Assembly: GCF_020181355.1 (NCBI RefSeq)
Contig: NZ_CP084004.1
Location: 1,674,001-1,738,000, forward strand
Source of the DNA: Collinsella aerofaciens
GTDB taxonomy: Bacteria > Actinomycetota > Coriobacteriia > Coriobacteriales > Coriobacteriaceae
Reading direction: 5' to 3'
DNA: 64,000 nucleotides
Of the stretch, positions 52,669-61,491 are shown piece after piece. The translations under genes and the position numbers were made by a program. Positions within the stretch are counted from its first letter, which is position 1; every line of letters starts with the position of its first letter. Below the pieces are notes generated by a model. The model had not been told where the DNA came from. It saw only the letters and a program-made list of their open reading frames with translations, and searched no databases.

Positions 52669-53753
52669 ACTTTATCGAAACATCGCTTTTCTACTTTCTT
52701 GTCGTTTTGCTTTCAGCGGCGCTTGCGCGCATGTCGGAAAACGGCAAAAGTAAGGCTGGGCTGGTCGCTGCCGTGGTTCTTCTTACCGCCGTCGGGGGCT
52801 TGAGGTCGTATGCGGTTGGGCAGGATACCCTGGGTTATAAAGAGGGAATCGAGTACTTCTACGCGTATGGGACCACGATGTGGAACCATACGTTCAGCGT
52901 TCCGTACGGTGTCTTCACAAGTGCGGTGCTCCATATCTGTAACAATTACTCGTTCTTGCTCGTCGTCGAGTCGCTGATCACCAACGCCTTTTTTGCTTTC
53001 AGGCTTTGGGATTTTAGACGAACGGCATCGCTCTCGTTTGCGATGTTCGTCTATACGGCAACGGTGTTCCCGCTGTCTATGTGTCTGACGTGCCAGATGA
53101 TTGCAGTCTCGCTGGTTTTCTACGCAACCAGGTTTTTAGAACAGAATAAGCCGTTGCTTTTTTGCGCTTGGTGGGCTGTTGGCGCTCTTTTGCACGCGTC
53201 CGCCCTGATAGGGGTCCTATTCCTCATCTACTACCTATTTTCCAACAAAAGCAAGAGCCGATCGCAGTTCGCCGCGAAGATGTTTGCATCGGTTGCCCTG
53301 CTGTTCCTGGCAGCTTATGCGGGCTCTAAGCTCGTCGACCGGTATGCGCGTTACTCCGTGAACGAATCGAGCATCGGGTTGATGGTTTTTGCGCAGGCGA
53401 CCGTCCTCGCGATCGCATATTTCGTCAGCCGCGAAACTGCGAATGTTGCCCCGGTTGAGAGCGACGGAACGTCGCGGCTCAAAGCCAACCGGATGCCGCT
53501 CGTGTTTTACGCTTTAGGCATTTTGGCTTCGGCGTCCTCTTATGTGATTGCCAACGCCGGCCGCATAGCCTATTACTTCACCGTATTAGGCCCCGTGATT
53601 TTCGGAGGCTTCGTGAAGGACGCTCGGAAAATAAAAGCCCGTTTTTGTCTTGGCTGTTTTCTAGTTGTCTGGTTCCTTTTCTACGCCTTTTATGCCTATC
53701 TGCTTCATACCGGGCTTGGTATCGAGTCTTATTCGTTCGTCTGGATGGGGTAA
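52665..53753 (+). CDS. EpsG/Wzy-type polysaccharide polymerase
   Basis: 362 aa with about ten hydrophobic segments. N-terminal part has GGLRSYAVGQDTLGYKEGI near residue 45, a signature of EpsG-family proteins that polymerise repeat units at the membrane, and ALLHASALIGVLFLIYYL near 175. It overlaps the preceding GT4 gene. A hairpin and a drop in G+C content follow its stop, marking the border to the second half of the locus. Confidence 0.85.
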   Translation: MNFIETSLFYFLVVLLSAALARMSENGKSKAGLVAAVVLLTAVGGLRSYAVGQDTLGYKEGIEYFYAYGTTMWNHTFSVPYGVFTSAVLHICNNYSFLLVVESLITNAFFAFRLWDFRRTASLSFAMFVYTATVFPLSMCLTCQMIAVSLVFYATRFLEQNKPLLFCAWWAVGALLHASALIGVLFLIYYLFSNKSKSRSQFAAKMFASVALLFLAAYAGSKLVDRYARYSVNESSIGLMVFAQATVLAIAYFVSRETANVAPVESDGTSRLKANRMPLVFYALGILASASSYVIANAGRIAYYFTVLGPVIFGGFVKDARKIKARFCLGCFLVVWFLFYAFYAYLLHTGLGIESYSFVWMG

Positions 53754-53757
53754 ATAG

Positions 53758-53778
53758 TGCCCGAAACCGTTTCGGGCA
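53758..53778 (+). other. Short perfect hairpin in the gap after the polymerase gene
   Basis: TGCCCGAAA pairs with TTTCGGGCA around CCG. No T run follows. It may attenuate transcription inside the locus, which a LoaP-type factor could overcome. Confidence 0.5.
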
Positions 53779-53896
53779 TATACGAGCAAAGTCTACGTTG
53801 GTGGTTTGCATACGCCCAGGGCTTGTTCCATGTGTAGCGCAGAGAATTAAAAAGTAAAACGCTTTGTTTAAGCTCGGACTTAAGGAAATTGTATAT

Positions 53897-54844
53897 ATGG
53901 AAAGCAAAATTAAAAAATACCTAAGTGACCCGTGGATGGCCTACTGTGCCTTTACGTCGAAGGGTCTAACGAAATGGGTTTCCGACAGGACGCACCTTCG
54001 ATTGATGCATCGCGCCAAGTTGGGCATGTGGCCTAGCATAGACTCGCCGGTGACCTTCACTGAGAAGATGCAGTGGCTGAAGCTTAACGATCACAACCCT
54101 GCGTACACGACCATGGTCGACAAGTACCGCGCTAAGGACCTCATTGCCTCGCGTGTGGGCTCCGAGCACGTGGTCAAGACGTTGGGCGCCTGGAATTCCG
54201 CTGATGACATCGATGTGAGTGGGCTACCGGAGAAGTTCGTACTCAAAACGAATCACGACTGCGGCGGCGTGCTCATCTGCACTGACAAGGGACACTTCGA
54301 TCTCAACAGTGCCAAGGACTTTTTTCGGGGTCATTTGAAGCAGAATTATTTTTACGGGTGCAGGGAATGGCCTTACAAGAACGTGAAGCCCGTCGTGTTC
54401 GCCGAGGAGTTCTTGGAGAGCGAGGGCGATAATGCCCGTGATGAAGACGATAACTGGGAAGGCATCGACGAGTTCGACTTCTTCTGCTTTGACGGGGAAC
54501 CCCGGCTGATTTCTTATTGCCACGGGGACAAGAACGATTCTGAGAAGAGGTACAACGATTTCTACGACACTGAGTGGAATCTGCTGCCTTTGGCGATGGG
54601 ATACGCGAGTTCCGAAGAGACGATCCCTGCCCCGGAGCAGCTCAGCGAGATGCTCGAGCTATCAAGGAAACTGAGTGACGGTGTACCTTTCTTGAGGGTC
54701 GACCTCTTCATCTGCAAGGGGCGCGTTCTCGTCGGCGAGCTGACTTTCTACCCGTGGGGCGGGTTTACGCCTTTCAGCCCCGCTGAGGCGGAGAGGACGT
54801 TGGGGCAAATGGTTTCTTTGCCCCAACGTGAAAACGAGGAATGA
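53897..54844 (+). CDS. TupA-like ATP-grasp protein
   Basis: 315 aa from the ATG at 53897 (AAGGA 10 bases upstream). TupA-like features: FTEKMQWLKLND near residue 54, TTMVDKYRAKDLIAS near 72, KFVLKTNHDCGGV near 112 and the late RVDLFICKGRVLVGELTFYP near 285, which supplies Mg/ATP ligands. This ATP-grasp group attaches amino acids or similar groups to polysaccharides. Codon use is less G/C-biased than in the genes upstream, hinting at separate acquisition. Confidence 0.85.
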   Translation: MESKIKKYLSDPWMAYCAFTSKGLTKWVSDRTHLRLMHRAKLGMWPSIDSPVTFTEKMQWLKLNDHNPAYTTMVDKYRAKDLIASRVGSEHVVKTLGAWNSADDIDVSGLPEKFVLKTNHDCGGVLICTDKGHFDLNSAKDFFRGHLKQNYFYGCREWPYKNVKPVVFAEEFLESEGDNARDEDDNWEGIDEFDFFCFDGEPRLISYCHGDKNDSEKRYNDFYDTEWNLLPLAMGYASSEETIPAPEQLSEMLELSRKLSDGVPFLRVDLFICKGRVLVGELTFYPWGGFTPFSPAEAERTLGQMVSLPQRENEE

Positions 54845-54928
54845 TGGCAAACGAAAGCTGCATTCAGTGCGTGCGCATGGATAATCAGCCAGTAAGCGCG
54901 CTCCGGCGTTTCTTCATGGAGGTTTAGT

Positions 54929-56395
54929 ATGTCCGACACAAAAGACCTCCGGGCGAGGTCGGCAAGCGCGGCAAAGTGGTCTCTGGCAACCGAGATTATC
55001 GCCAAAATCATCTCGCCTATCTCGCAGCTCGTCTTAGCGAGGCTGCTGGCGCCAGAGGCGTTTGGCATGGTGGCGACCGTCACCATGGTAGTGAGCTTTG
55101 CCGACATGTTCGCGGACGCCGGGTTCCAGAAGTACCTGGTGCAACACAGCTTCCGAGACAAAAAAGACCTGCATGCCAACGCTAACGTGGCCTTTTGGAC
55201 GAACTTCGGCATATCGGTGGTCCTGTGGTGTCTCATTGCCATATTCAACGATCCGGTGGCCACCTTCGTGGGCAATCCGTCGCTGGGCTTTCCCTTGGCC
55301 GTGGCCTGCCTCTCTCTCCCGTTGACGTCGTTTTCGAGCATTCAGATGGCGTTGTTCCACCGTAATCTCGATTTCAAGTCGCTTATGCCGGTGAGACTGA
55401 CGTCGACCTTACTTAACTTCGGCTCGACGCTTGTACTGGCGTTTATGGGATTTGGTTACTGGTCACTTATCGTTGGCACTTTGGCGGCGAATATTGTAAA
55501 TGCAGTGGGGCTGACTCTGCTGTCTGAGTGGAAGCCGCGTTTTTTCTACTCCTTCAACATGCTGAAGGCTATGTTCTCATTCAGCGGATGGACGCTTTTG
55601 GAGTCGTTCACCATATGGCTTTCCTCTTGGGCGGGCACCTTTATCGTGGGGCATTTCCTGGGTGCGGCTGAGTTGGGATATTACAAGACGCCAGTCACCT
55701 TTGTGAGCGGGTGCTTCGGGATTATCACGAACGCTACGACGCCCATCTTGTTCTCGTCACTTTCGCGCCTTCAGTTTGATCGGGAAGAATACGTTGCTTA
55801 TCTGCGACGCTTCCAGTTCATGGTGGCATTGTTCCTGTTGCCGTTGTCTGCGGGTATCTTCGTATTCCGCGAGCCTTTGGTGGCCCTGTTGCTCGGCGAT
55901 CAGTGGGGCGAGGCGACGCTCATGTTCGGGTTGTATGGGCTGGTGCAGGGGCCGATGGTGCTGCTCTCATACTACAGCAGCGAGATGTATCGCTCTCTTG
56001 GTAAACCGCGCGTGTCTACGCTTGTGCAGGTGATGTACCTCGTGTTGATGACGCCGCTTATGACCGTGGCGGCTATGCAAGGGTTCGATGCCGTCGTGTG
56101 GGCTGATGCGGGATTGAGAATCCTTTTGATTGCTATCAACCAAGTGGTCACATATTTCGTGGTTGGCCTTTCGTTTGGGCGCACTATGTTGTCGCTCAAG
56201 GAGCCCATTTTCTGCACATCGATGATGTGCGCATTTGCATGGGTGACGTATGGACTCGCATCTAGCAACTGGCTTGGCGTCGGGTTGGACATTGTAGGGT
56301 GCGTCGTTGTCTATTTCGCGATTTGCTTTGCTTTGCCCAAGAGTAGGAGGGTGCTGCTGAAGCTGGTCAAGGGCGGCGGCTTTAAAACGTTTTGA
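54929..56395 (+). CDS. Wzx-type polysaccharide flippase
   Basis: 488 aa, MATE/PST-like flippase with about 12-14 membrane helices. The N-terminus SASAAKWSLATEIIAKIISP near residue 9 and LARLLAPEAFGMVATVTMVV near 36 are typical of the lipopolysaccharide biosynthesis (PF13440-like) group. It moves lipid-linked repeats across the membrane for polymerisation. It has a GGAGG ribosome site 85 bases after the ATP-grasp gene. Confidence 0.9.
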   Translation: MSDTKDLRARSASAAKWSLATEIIAKIISPISQLVLARLLAPEAFGMVATVTMVVSFADMFADAGFQKYLVQHSFRDKKDLHANANVAFWTNFGISVVLWCLIAIFNDPVATFVGNPSLGFPLAVACLSLPLTSFSSIQMALFHRNLDFKSLMPVRLTSTLLNFGSTLVLAFMGFGYWSLIVGTLAANIVNAVGLTLLSEWKPRFFYSFNMLKAMFSFSGWTLLESFTIWLSSWAGTFIVGHFLGAAELGYYKTPVTFVSGCFGIITNATTPILFSSLSRLQFDREEYVAYLRRFQFMVALFLLPLSAGIFVFREPLVALLLGDQWGEATLMFGLYGLVQGPMVLLSYYSSEMYRSLGKPRVSTLVQVMYLVLMTPLMTVAAMQGFDAVVWADAGLRILLIAINQVVTYFVVGLSFGRTMLSLKEPIFCTSMMCAFAWVTYGLASSNWLGVGLDIVGCVVVYFAICFALPKSRRVLLKLVKGGGFKTF

Positions 56396-56461
56396 GGTCT
56401 GTAATTAACTTGTTGGGAGTTCCATCTCAGGACTTCCTTAAAACGAAAGAGTGGGGTATAT

Positions 56462-57502
56462 ATGCAGGATAGAAAAGTCCTCGTCACTGGCGCCGCCGGC
56501 TTCATCGGGGCGTTTCTGGTGAAGCGGCTGCTCGAAACCACCGACGACGCGATCATCGGTCTGGACAACGTGAACAGCTACTACGACCCTGGCATCAAGG
56601 AGGCTCGCCTGCGAATGCTGGCGGAGGTGGACAAGGCGGGGCGTTTCGCCTTCGTGCGCGGCGACCTGTGCGATGCCGCGTTGATAGAGCGCCTGTTCGC
56701 TGAGAACGGCTTCGACGTTGTGGTGAACTTGGCCGCCCAGGCCGGTGTGCGATACTCCATCGAGAACCCCAAGGCCTACATAGACAGCAACCTGGTAGGG
56801 TTCTTCAATATATTGGAGGCTTGCAGGCGCCACCCGGTGAAGCATCTTGTCTACGCGAGCTCTTCCTCCGTCTACGGCGGCAACGAGAAAGTGCCTTTCT
56901 CGGAGGACGACCGTGTAGACTCTCCGGTGAGCCTGTACGCCGCCACAAAGAAGTCCAACGAGCTAATGGCCGCGGCCTACTCCAAGCTTTACTCCATCCC
57001 AGCCACGGGCCTGCGCTTCTTTACGGTGTATGGGCCCATGGGAAGGCCCGACATGGCATACTTCGGCTTCACCGAGAAGTTGCGTCGTGGCGATACGATT
57101 AAGATTTTCAACATGGGCGATTGTAAGCGCGACTTTACGTACGTGGACGATATTGTGGAGGGCGTGCGCAGGGTCATGGACGGCGCTCCTGAGGTCAAGA
57201 TCGGTGTTGATGGTTTGCCAATGGCCGCTCATCGCGTGTATAACATCGGCAATTCGAATCCCGAGAACTTGCTGATCTTCGTTGATACGCTGCAGCGTGT
57301 GCTGGTTGAGGAGGGCGTGCTCCCCGCCGATTACGATTTCGAGGCGCATAAGCAGCTCGTTCCTATGCAGCCTGGTGACGTGCCTGTAACCTATGCGGAT
57401 ACTGGCGCCTTGGAGCGCGATTTTGGTTACAAACCCGCAACGCCGCTCGAGGACGGTCTTCGTGAATTCGCGAAGTGGTATCGCGAGTTCTACGGGAATT
57501 AG
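56462..57502 (+). CDS. NAD-dependent epimerase, probable UDP-glucuronate 4-epimerase
   Basis: 346 aa, extended SDR. NAD site VTGAAGFIGAFLVKRL near residue 8; YVASSS-type VYASSSSVYGG near 131; catalytic YAATKKSNE near 160; GDCKRDFTYVDDIVEGV near 219. The family as a whole (GAE/Gla) turns UDP-glucuronate into UDP-galacturonate. With ugd it supplies uronic acid donors to the locus. Downstream of it the acetyltransferase begins after 13 bases. Confidence 0.87.
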   Translation: MQDRKVLVTGAAGFIGAFLVKRLLETTDDAIIGLDNVNSYYDPGIKEARLRMLAEVDKAGRFAFVRGDLCDAALIERLFAENGFDVVVNLAAQAGVRYSIENPKAYIDSNLVGFFNILEACRRHPVKHLVYASSSSVYGGNEKVPFSEDDRVDSPVSLYAATKKSNELMAAAYSKLYSIPATGLRFFTVYGPMGRPDMAYFGFTEKLRRGDTIKIFNMGDCKRDFTYVDDIVEGVRRVMDGAPEVKIGVDGLPMAAHRVYNIGNSNPENLLIFVDTLQRVLVEEGVLPADYDFEAHKQLVPMQPGDVPVTYADTGALERDFGYKPATPLEDGLREFAKWYREFYGN

Positions 57503-57515
57503 CTGGGTGATAGCA

Positions 57516-58025
57516 ATGTCGAATGTATACAGCAGTGACCGTATTCGCTTTGGGGGGGGGTCTATTCTCTCAAACCATGCTTTGAGGTTTGTTTGGCTAC
57601 TTCGAAAGTGCCAGAATTCGCACAATCCTTTATGGCATCTTTTTCGAAAGAGGATGGCTTGCAAATATGGTCTCGAGATCGCGCCTGCCACCTCGATTGG
57701 CGAAGGCTTGTATCTGGGTCACGCTTTTGGCATTACGGTAAACCCGAATGCCGTTATCGGTCGCAACTGCAATATGCACAAAGGTGTGACAATTGGTCGG
57801 GAAAACCGCGGCAAACGAAAAGGTGCGCCTGTTCTTGGCGATTGCGTTTGGCTTGGTGTCAACTCAACTATTGTTGGTGGCGTTCGTTTAGGCAACGACG
57901 TTCTCGTTGCACCGAACACTTATGTTAACTGCGACGTACCAAGCCATTCGATTGTGATTGGGCACCCATGCAAAATCATTTCTCGAGATGGGGCAACAGA
58001 CGAATATATAAACAACAGGGTCTGA
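57516..58025 (+). CDS. Hexapeptide-repeat acetyltransferase (serine acetyltransferase/colanic-type), poly-G containing
   Basis: 169 aa from the ATG at 57516 with only a weak ribosome site. Residues from about 65 show left-handed beta-helix repeats: IGEGLYLGHAFGITVNPNAV, IGRNCNMHKGVTIG, VWLGVNSTIVGGVRLGNDV, with the catalytic His in GHAFG or MHKG. It probably O-acetylates a sugar. The 5' coding part contains nine G in a row (57552-57560, codons for FGGGS), so loss or gain of one G would shift the frame and switch the gene off. Confidence 0.85.
   Translation: MSNVYSSDRIRFGGGSILSNHALRFVWLLRKCQNSHNPLWHLFRKRMACKYGLEIAPATSIGEGLYLGHAFGITVNPNAVIGRNCNMHKGVTIGRENRGKRKGAPVLGDCVWLGVNSTIVGGVRLGNDVLVAPNTYVNCDVPSHSIVIGHPCKIISRDGATDEYINNRV
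57552..57560 (+). repeat. Poly-G tract of 9 G inside the acetyltransferase gene
   Basis: Nine G in frame near codon 13 of the acetyltransferase. Position close to the start maximises the effect of a one-base slip. Confidence 0.9.
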
Positions 58026-58394
58026 ATAATAAAATCGGTTTTACATGTCTTATCCAGGATAGAGGGGGGGGGGGGATCGTCTTCGCTAATTACAGCGAGT
58101 TAGCGACTCAGTGAGCTTTGGCGCGCTCTGATGCGAGCGGAAGGTGAAGCAAACTGGAACGGGTAGTAGATTCCCAGAAGCTATATGCAACGTGAGTGTC
58201 AAAGATAGCGCGTCTTAACGCATAACCCTGCATTCCTCCTTTCACCGACTGGCAAAACGATTTACACCTAATTGTCGACATTACCCACGCGATTTATCTT
58301 TGCCCCCGCATCGATCTCGCTAAACTAATAACTGCTGCTACCAGGGCATTTTCTGGTGCACATTCTATTGGCTCCTGCGAAGATCGGAGCGGGT
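58026..58394. other. Intergenic region behind the polysaccharide locus
   Basis: 369 bases without a convincing gene. It contains a 12-G run at 58064-58075. No clear terminator is seen after the acetyltransferase. The last 60 bases are presumably the leader of the LPXTG gene. Confidence 0.6.
58064..58075 (+). repeat. Poly-G tract of 12 G downstream of the acetyltransferase
   Basis: Twelve consecutive G, the longest homopolymer seen in the window, 38 bases after the acetyltransferase stop and 319 bases before the LPXTG gene. Confidence 0.9.
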
Positions 58395-59531
58395 ATGTTT
58401 GCTGCCAAGTCCCACACCAGCCGTCATCACATCGCGATCGCTGCCATGGCCTGCCTATGCGTTTTGCTGGGCGGGCCTTCTTATGCCGCGGGCGCGGAGA
58501 GCCTCATCATCGCGGGCGCGACGTACTGCGAGCCGGGCGCGTCGGGCCCCGGCTGGGCCTGGACCGATGCCGACCACCTGGAGCTTGACGGCTACGCGGG
58601 TGGGGCCATCGGCGCCGAGGGCGACCTGGTGCTGACGCTTGCCGGGCAAAACTCCGTGACGGAGTCGCATGCGCCCGATGCGGACATCACGCTGTGCGGT
58701 ATGGAGGTGTGGGGCAACCTGACGCTTCGCGGCACCGGGACCCTGACGGCGACGGGCTCGCAGTGCGGGATCCACGTTTCGCAGGCGCTCGTGGTGGACG
58801 GCTGCACCGTCGATGTCCGGGCGGACGGGGCCGATATTACGGACGAGGCGTTCGCCGGCGTGATCGCAGGCGACATGGCCGTGCGCGGCGGCGGGCGCAT
58901 CGTTGCCGCGGGCGCCGGGTCCGGAGCGGGCGTGCGCGCCTACGGCGTGTATCTGCAGGATGCGGGCCTTGGCGCTGGCGCGGCCGGCTGTCGGCTTTCC
59001 GTCGATGCCTCGTGGCTCGATGCGACCGGTGCCGACGGCGGTGTTGCGTGCACGGGCGGGTCGCTTGTGTCTGCGCGGTTCGTGGCGCCTGCGGGAGGGG
59101 CCTTCGGTGCCGGCGGCGTGGCGAATGCTTCCGGCGACATGGCGCCGCATGTGGTGATCGAGCCCCAGGGCGCCACGGCGCCGCCGGGGGAGACCGACGG
59201 GCGCGAGGTGCCCGGCGGCGCGGGCGAGCCGGCCGGCGGTGCCGGTCCTGCCGTTGAGCGGCCCGGTGCCGGGTCCGCGACGGATCCCGTCCTAAAGCCC
59301 GCGGCTGCGACGCCCAAGACAATCACGACAACCAAAACGACCGTGACCAAGACCATGGCGTCCACGCCATCCAAGGCCAAGACTGCTGGCGTCTCCACCG
59401 TCACGCTCCCCAAGACCGCCGACGGCAACTGGATCGCCGCCTCCCTGGCGCTATTCCTGCTGGGAACAGCGCTTGTGTTTGTTAACGTCGTGATTGCGGT
59501 TCTAGGTAGGCCAAAGCGTAACGGCGATTGA
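58395..59531 (+). CDS. LPXTG-type cell-wall-anchored surface protein
   Basis: 378 aa from the ATG at 58395. N-terminal signal peptide (HHIAIAAMACLCVLLGG near residue 11, cleavage probably after AAGA). The middle part (about 40-250) repeats short Gly/Ala/Asp strands (LTLAGQNSV, LTLRGTGTLTATG, VVDGCTVDVRA), as in parallel beta-helix proteins. A Pro/Gly/Thr-rich spacer leads to the sorting signal LPKTADGN near 343, a hydrophobic helix and a basic tail RPKRNGD. Sortase should attach it to the cell wall. Function unknown; may bind glycans. Confidence 0.85.
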   Translation: MFAAKSHTSRHHIAIAAMACLCVLLGGPSYAAGAESLIIAGATYCEPGASGPGWAWTDADHLELDGYAGGAIGAEGDLVLTLAGQNSVTESHAPDADITLCGMEVWGNLTLRGTGTLTATGSQCGIHVSQALVVDGCTVDVRADGADITDEAFAGVIAGDMAVRGGGRIVAAGAGSGAGVRAYGVYLQDAGLGAGAAGCRLSVDASWLDATGADGGVACTGGSLVSARFVAPAGGAFGAGGVANASGDMAPHVVIEPQGATAPPGETDGREVPGGAGEPAGGAGPAVERPGAGSATDPVLKPAAATPKTITTTKTTVTKTMASTPSKAKTAGVSTVTLPKTADGNWIAASLALFLLGTALVFVNVVIAVLGRPKRNGD

Positions 59532-59750
59532 CCGAAGTGCCATACACTTTCTAGGTAGGGGCAATTGCAACGTGTATGACGCATAGCAGGGGCGCGCCGG
59601 CTATTCAAAGAAGCTCGGAAGCCTCTATGCGTCTGTGCAAAAGCGCGTGAACGAGCTCATCTCTTGAGCCCCCAAGAAATTCGCGAGCGCATCAACTCGG
59701 GCGTGGTCACTCTGCTGGCCGCGCCCCTCTGCATCGCGCTGCTGCTGGTT
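59532..59750. other. Gap with small coding remnants
   Basis: One frame reads GYSKKLGSLYASVQKRVNEL then IS and a stop (to about 59667) with no start. These look like fragments of lost genes. Nothing else seen. Confidence 0.4.
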
Positions 59751-59786
59751 TTACCATTTCTGATTTGGGATAGGCACCTTCGCTAG
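59664..59786 (+). CDS. Possible 40-aa membrane peptide or gene remnant
   Basis: TTG start overlapping the stop of the upstream fragment (TTGA). MSPQEIRERINSGVVTLLAA is followed by one hydrophobic helix (PLCIALLLVLPFLIW) and a short basic tail. The overlap with the preceding fragment resembles an operon junction, but its 3' end overlaps the end of the oppositely oriented secreted-protein gene, and there is no independent support. Confidence 0.25.
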   Translation: MSPQEIRERINSGVVTLLAAPLCIALLLVLPFLIWDRHLR

Positions 59787-60452
59787 CTCCATGCAAGTGA
59801 ATTGTGGTCCCACGTGGATTCTTTGGGCCCGATCGCGAGCGCGGGCCCGAAGGCTGTAGTAGCTGGCCCATGCCTGGCGCGACGGGTCGCAGACGCTTTC
59901 CTGGCTGCCGCCGTCCCAATAGGTGGGCACGTCCATGCGCGCTTTGGCCTGGGACGAGCCGTTGGCCTGGGTTACGTGGAAGGTCGTCGCGGTGCCCGCG
60001 GGGGCGTCGTTCCACGAGACGGTGAAGGTGACGCCGTTTTGGGTTGCGGTGGCGGAGTGGGCGTAGCCGGTTTGTGCCGTGGCGGAGATGGCCTCGGGCG
60101 TGGGGGTGGCTTGGGCACGGAGGGATGGGGCGGGGGTGCCGGTTGCGGCGGCGGTGCCGGGCGCGGCGGTGTCTGTGGCGTTGGCGGTGGGGGTGCCGCC
60201 AGCGCTTTCCGTGTTGACTGCGCTGGCGCCGGTGGATGTTGCGGTGCCGTCCTCTACGGTATCTGCTGTCGCATTTGCGTTGGTGCCGTCTTCGGCCTTG
60301 CCTGTGTCGCTGCTCGTGGCGTCGGCTTGCGCCTGCTGCTCGGCGGTTTCTTGAGGCTGAATCGCCTCCGCAATGGCTGGCATAGGCAACGTCGCGCCGA
60401 CCATGGACGTGCACGCGATCGCGCAGAGCAGGTAGTAAAGGGGTCGTTTCAT
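59751..60452 (-). pseudogene. Secreted protein, probably a truncated large surface protein
   Basis: The ATG at 60452 gives a signal peptide (KRPLYYLLCAIACTSMVGA, cleavage near MPAIAEA). A long Thr/Ala/Ser-rich low-complexity region (about residues 30-120) follows, then an Ig-like strand region (GVTFTVSWNDAPAGTATTFH and DVPTYWDGGSQESVCDPSR). From about WASYYSLRARARDRAQRIHV the sequence turns basic and atypical and soon ends. In related large surface proteins such a domain is normally followed by many more, so this is probably a 5' remnant cut near 59850. 233 aa as it stands. Confidence 0.6.
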
Positions 60453-60639
60453 AGCGGAGCCTCTCGGTGAGCAGCCAATAGGGTCCGAAGGCAGCTCCAG
60501 GCCAGCACTCCGCACATATTTTGTTGGGGTTTATTTTACGGGAACCCCAGTCAACATCAGCGAACTTTCTGGGGGATGTTGGGGAGGGGGAGCGGTCCCG
60601 CTTTGGTCCCCGGCGGCGCTCTGACCTGTACTGGGTTGA

Positions 60640-61230
60640 CTATACGCGATGCGGGAGCTTCAACATGAGGCCGTCTTCCGCTTCTTCGAGACTCGACACC
60701 GGGACTTTCCAGGAAAAGTCCGCGAGGCTGCTGCCTAGGTCAAGCTCCGCATGACCGTATTCTTCAATTTTGTAGCTAGGGTGATTCTCGTCTGGTAAAA
60801 GACGACATTCGACCGGGCGCGACCCGATGATTCGATATTCCTGCTGGTAAGCGTACTTGGGCGTTTTGATAACGAGATTGTGCGGGATGCCCTCAAAGAT
60901 CTCGCGAATCAGTTTTGGCCCGGGGACGCCGTAGGAGATGGGGCCGTGGGCGTACATGTTTCCGTCTTCGGCGATGTGTCTGTCGGCGAGGCACGCGAAG
61001 CAGTCGTACTGCACAATGCCGATTCACCCGTCCACGCACCCGAACTCCCGGATCATTCGTATCAGGATTTTCACGGTGTTGTCCACGATATCGTTCTCGC
61101 GGACCGTGTACATGCAGATTTCGGACCTCGAGCGTTCGGCTGCTTCAATGAACCGTATATCTTTCGCTGGGGCCAGGGGCGCGGCCATCTGTTCTTTCTT
61201 CCCGTGGTGGCTAGCCATAGTAGCCAGCAC
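60640..61230 (-). pseudogene. Hypothetical gene split by an in-frame TGA
   Basis: One reading frame from the ATG near 61230 (an ATG 4 codons later, 61218, gives MASHHGKKEQM) to the stop at 60640 is interrupted only by a TGA at 61026-61024. The halves read RMIREFGCVDG, stop, IGIVQYDCFACLADRHIAED. The second half (FEGIPHNLVIKTPKYAYQQE) then YRIIGSRPVECRLL resembles the EYR-type ending of several uncharacterised proteins of defence or phage regions. A nonsense mutation is the simplest reading, but selenocysteine cannot be excluded because selA, selB and tRNA-Sec are encoded here. Confidence 0.5.
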
Positions 61231-61247
61231 GGGAAGCTGTACAGCGA

Positions 61248-61278
61248 GGGTCGCGCCCCGGTTCCCGGGGCGCGACCC
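61248..61278. terminator. Strong G/C hairpin upstream of the split gene
   Basis: 13-bp perfect stem (GGGTCGCGCCCCG at 61248-61260 with its complement at 61266-61278), 5-base loop, followed on the plus strand by an A/T-rich stretch TATTGATTTATTT. Could terminate plus-strand transcription. Confidence 0.55.
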
Positions 61279-61491
61279 TATTGATTTATTTGCTCAATTT
61301 TTCGTGCCCATGGCGCTTATTTCCTGGTAATCACTCGGACCATTTCATGGTTAACATCAACACCTGTCCTTCAGGCGAGTGGGACCGCAGAACTGTACGG
61401 CATAGGCGAGGACAACACGCGCCAGCTCCATGAGGCCGGAAACTATCGATAGGGGGTACCGGGGCTCATGCCGGACCACGCGAGCAAGCAA
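61279..61491. other. Gap with a short coding-like plus-strand stretch
   Basis: A plus-strand frame ends ASGTAELYGIGEDNTRQLHE then AGNYR and stop at about 61450; it has no start and could be the 3' end of a lost gene. Otherwise nothing seen. Confidence 0.3.
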
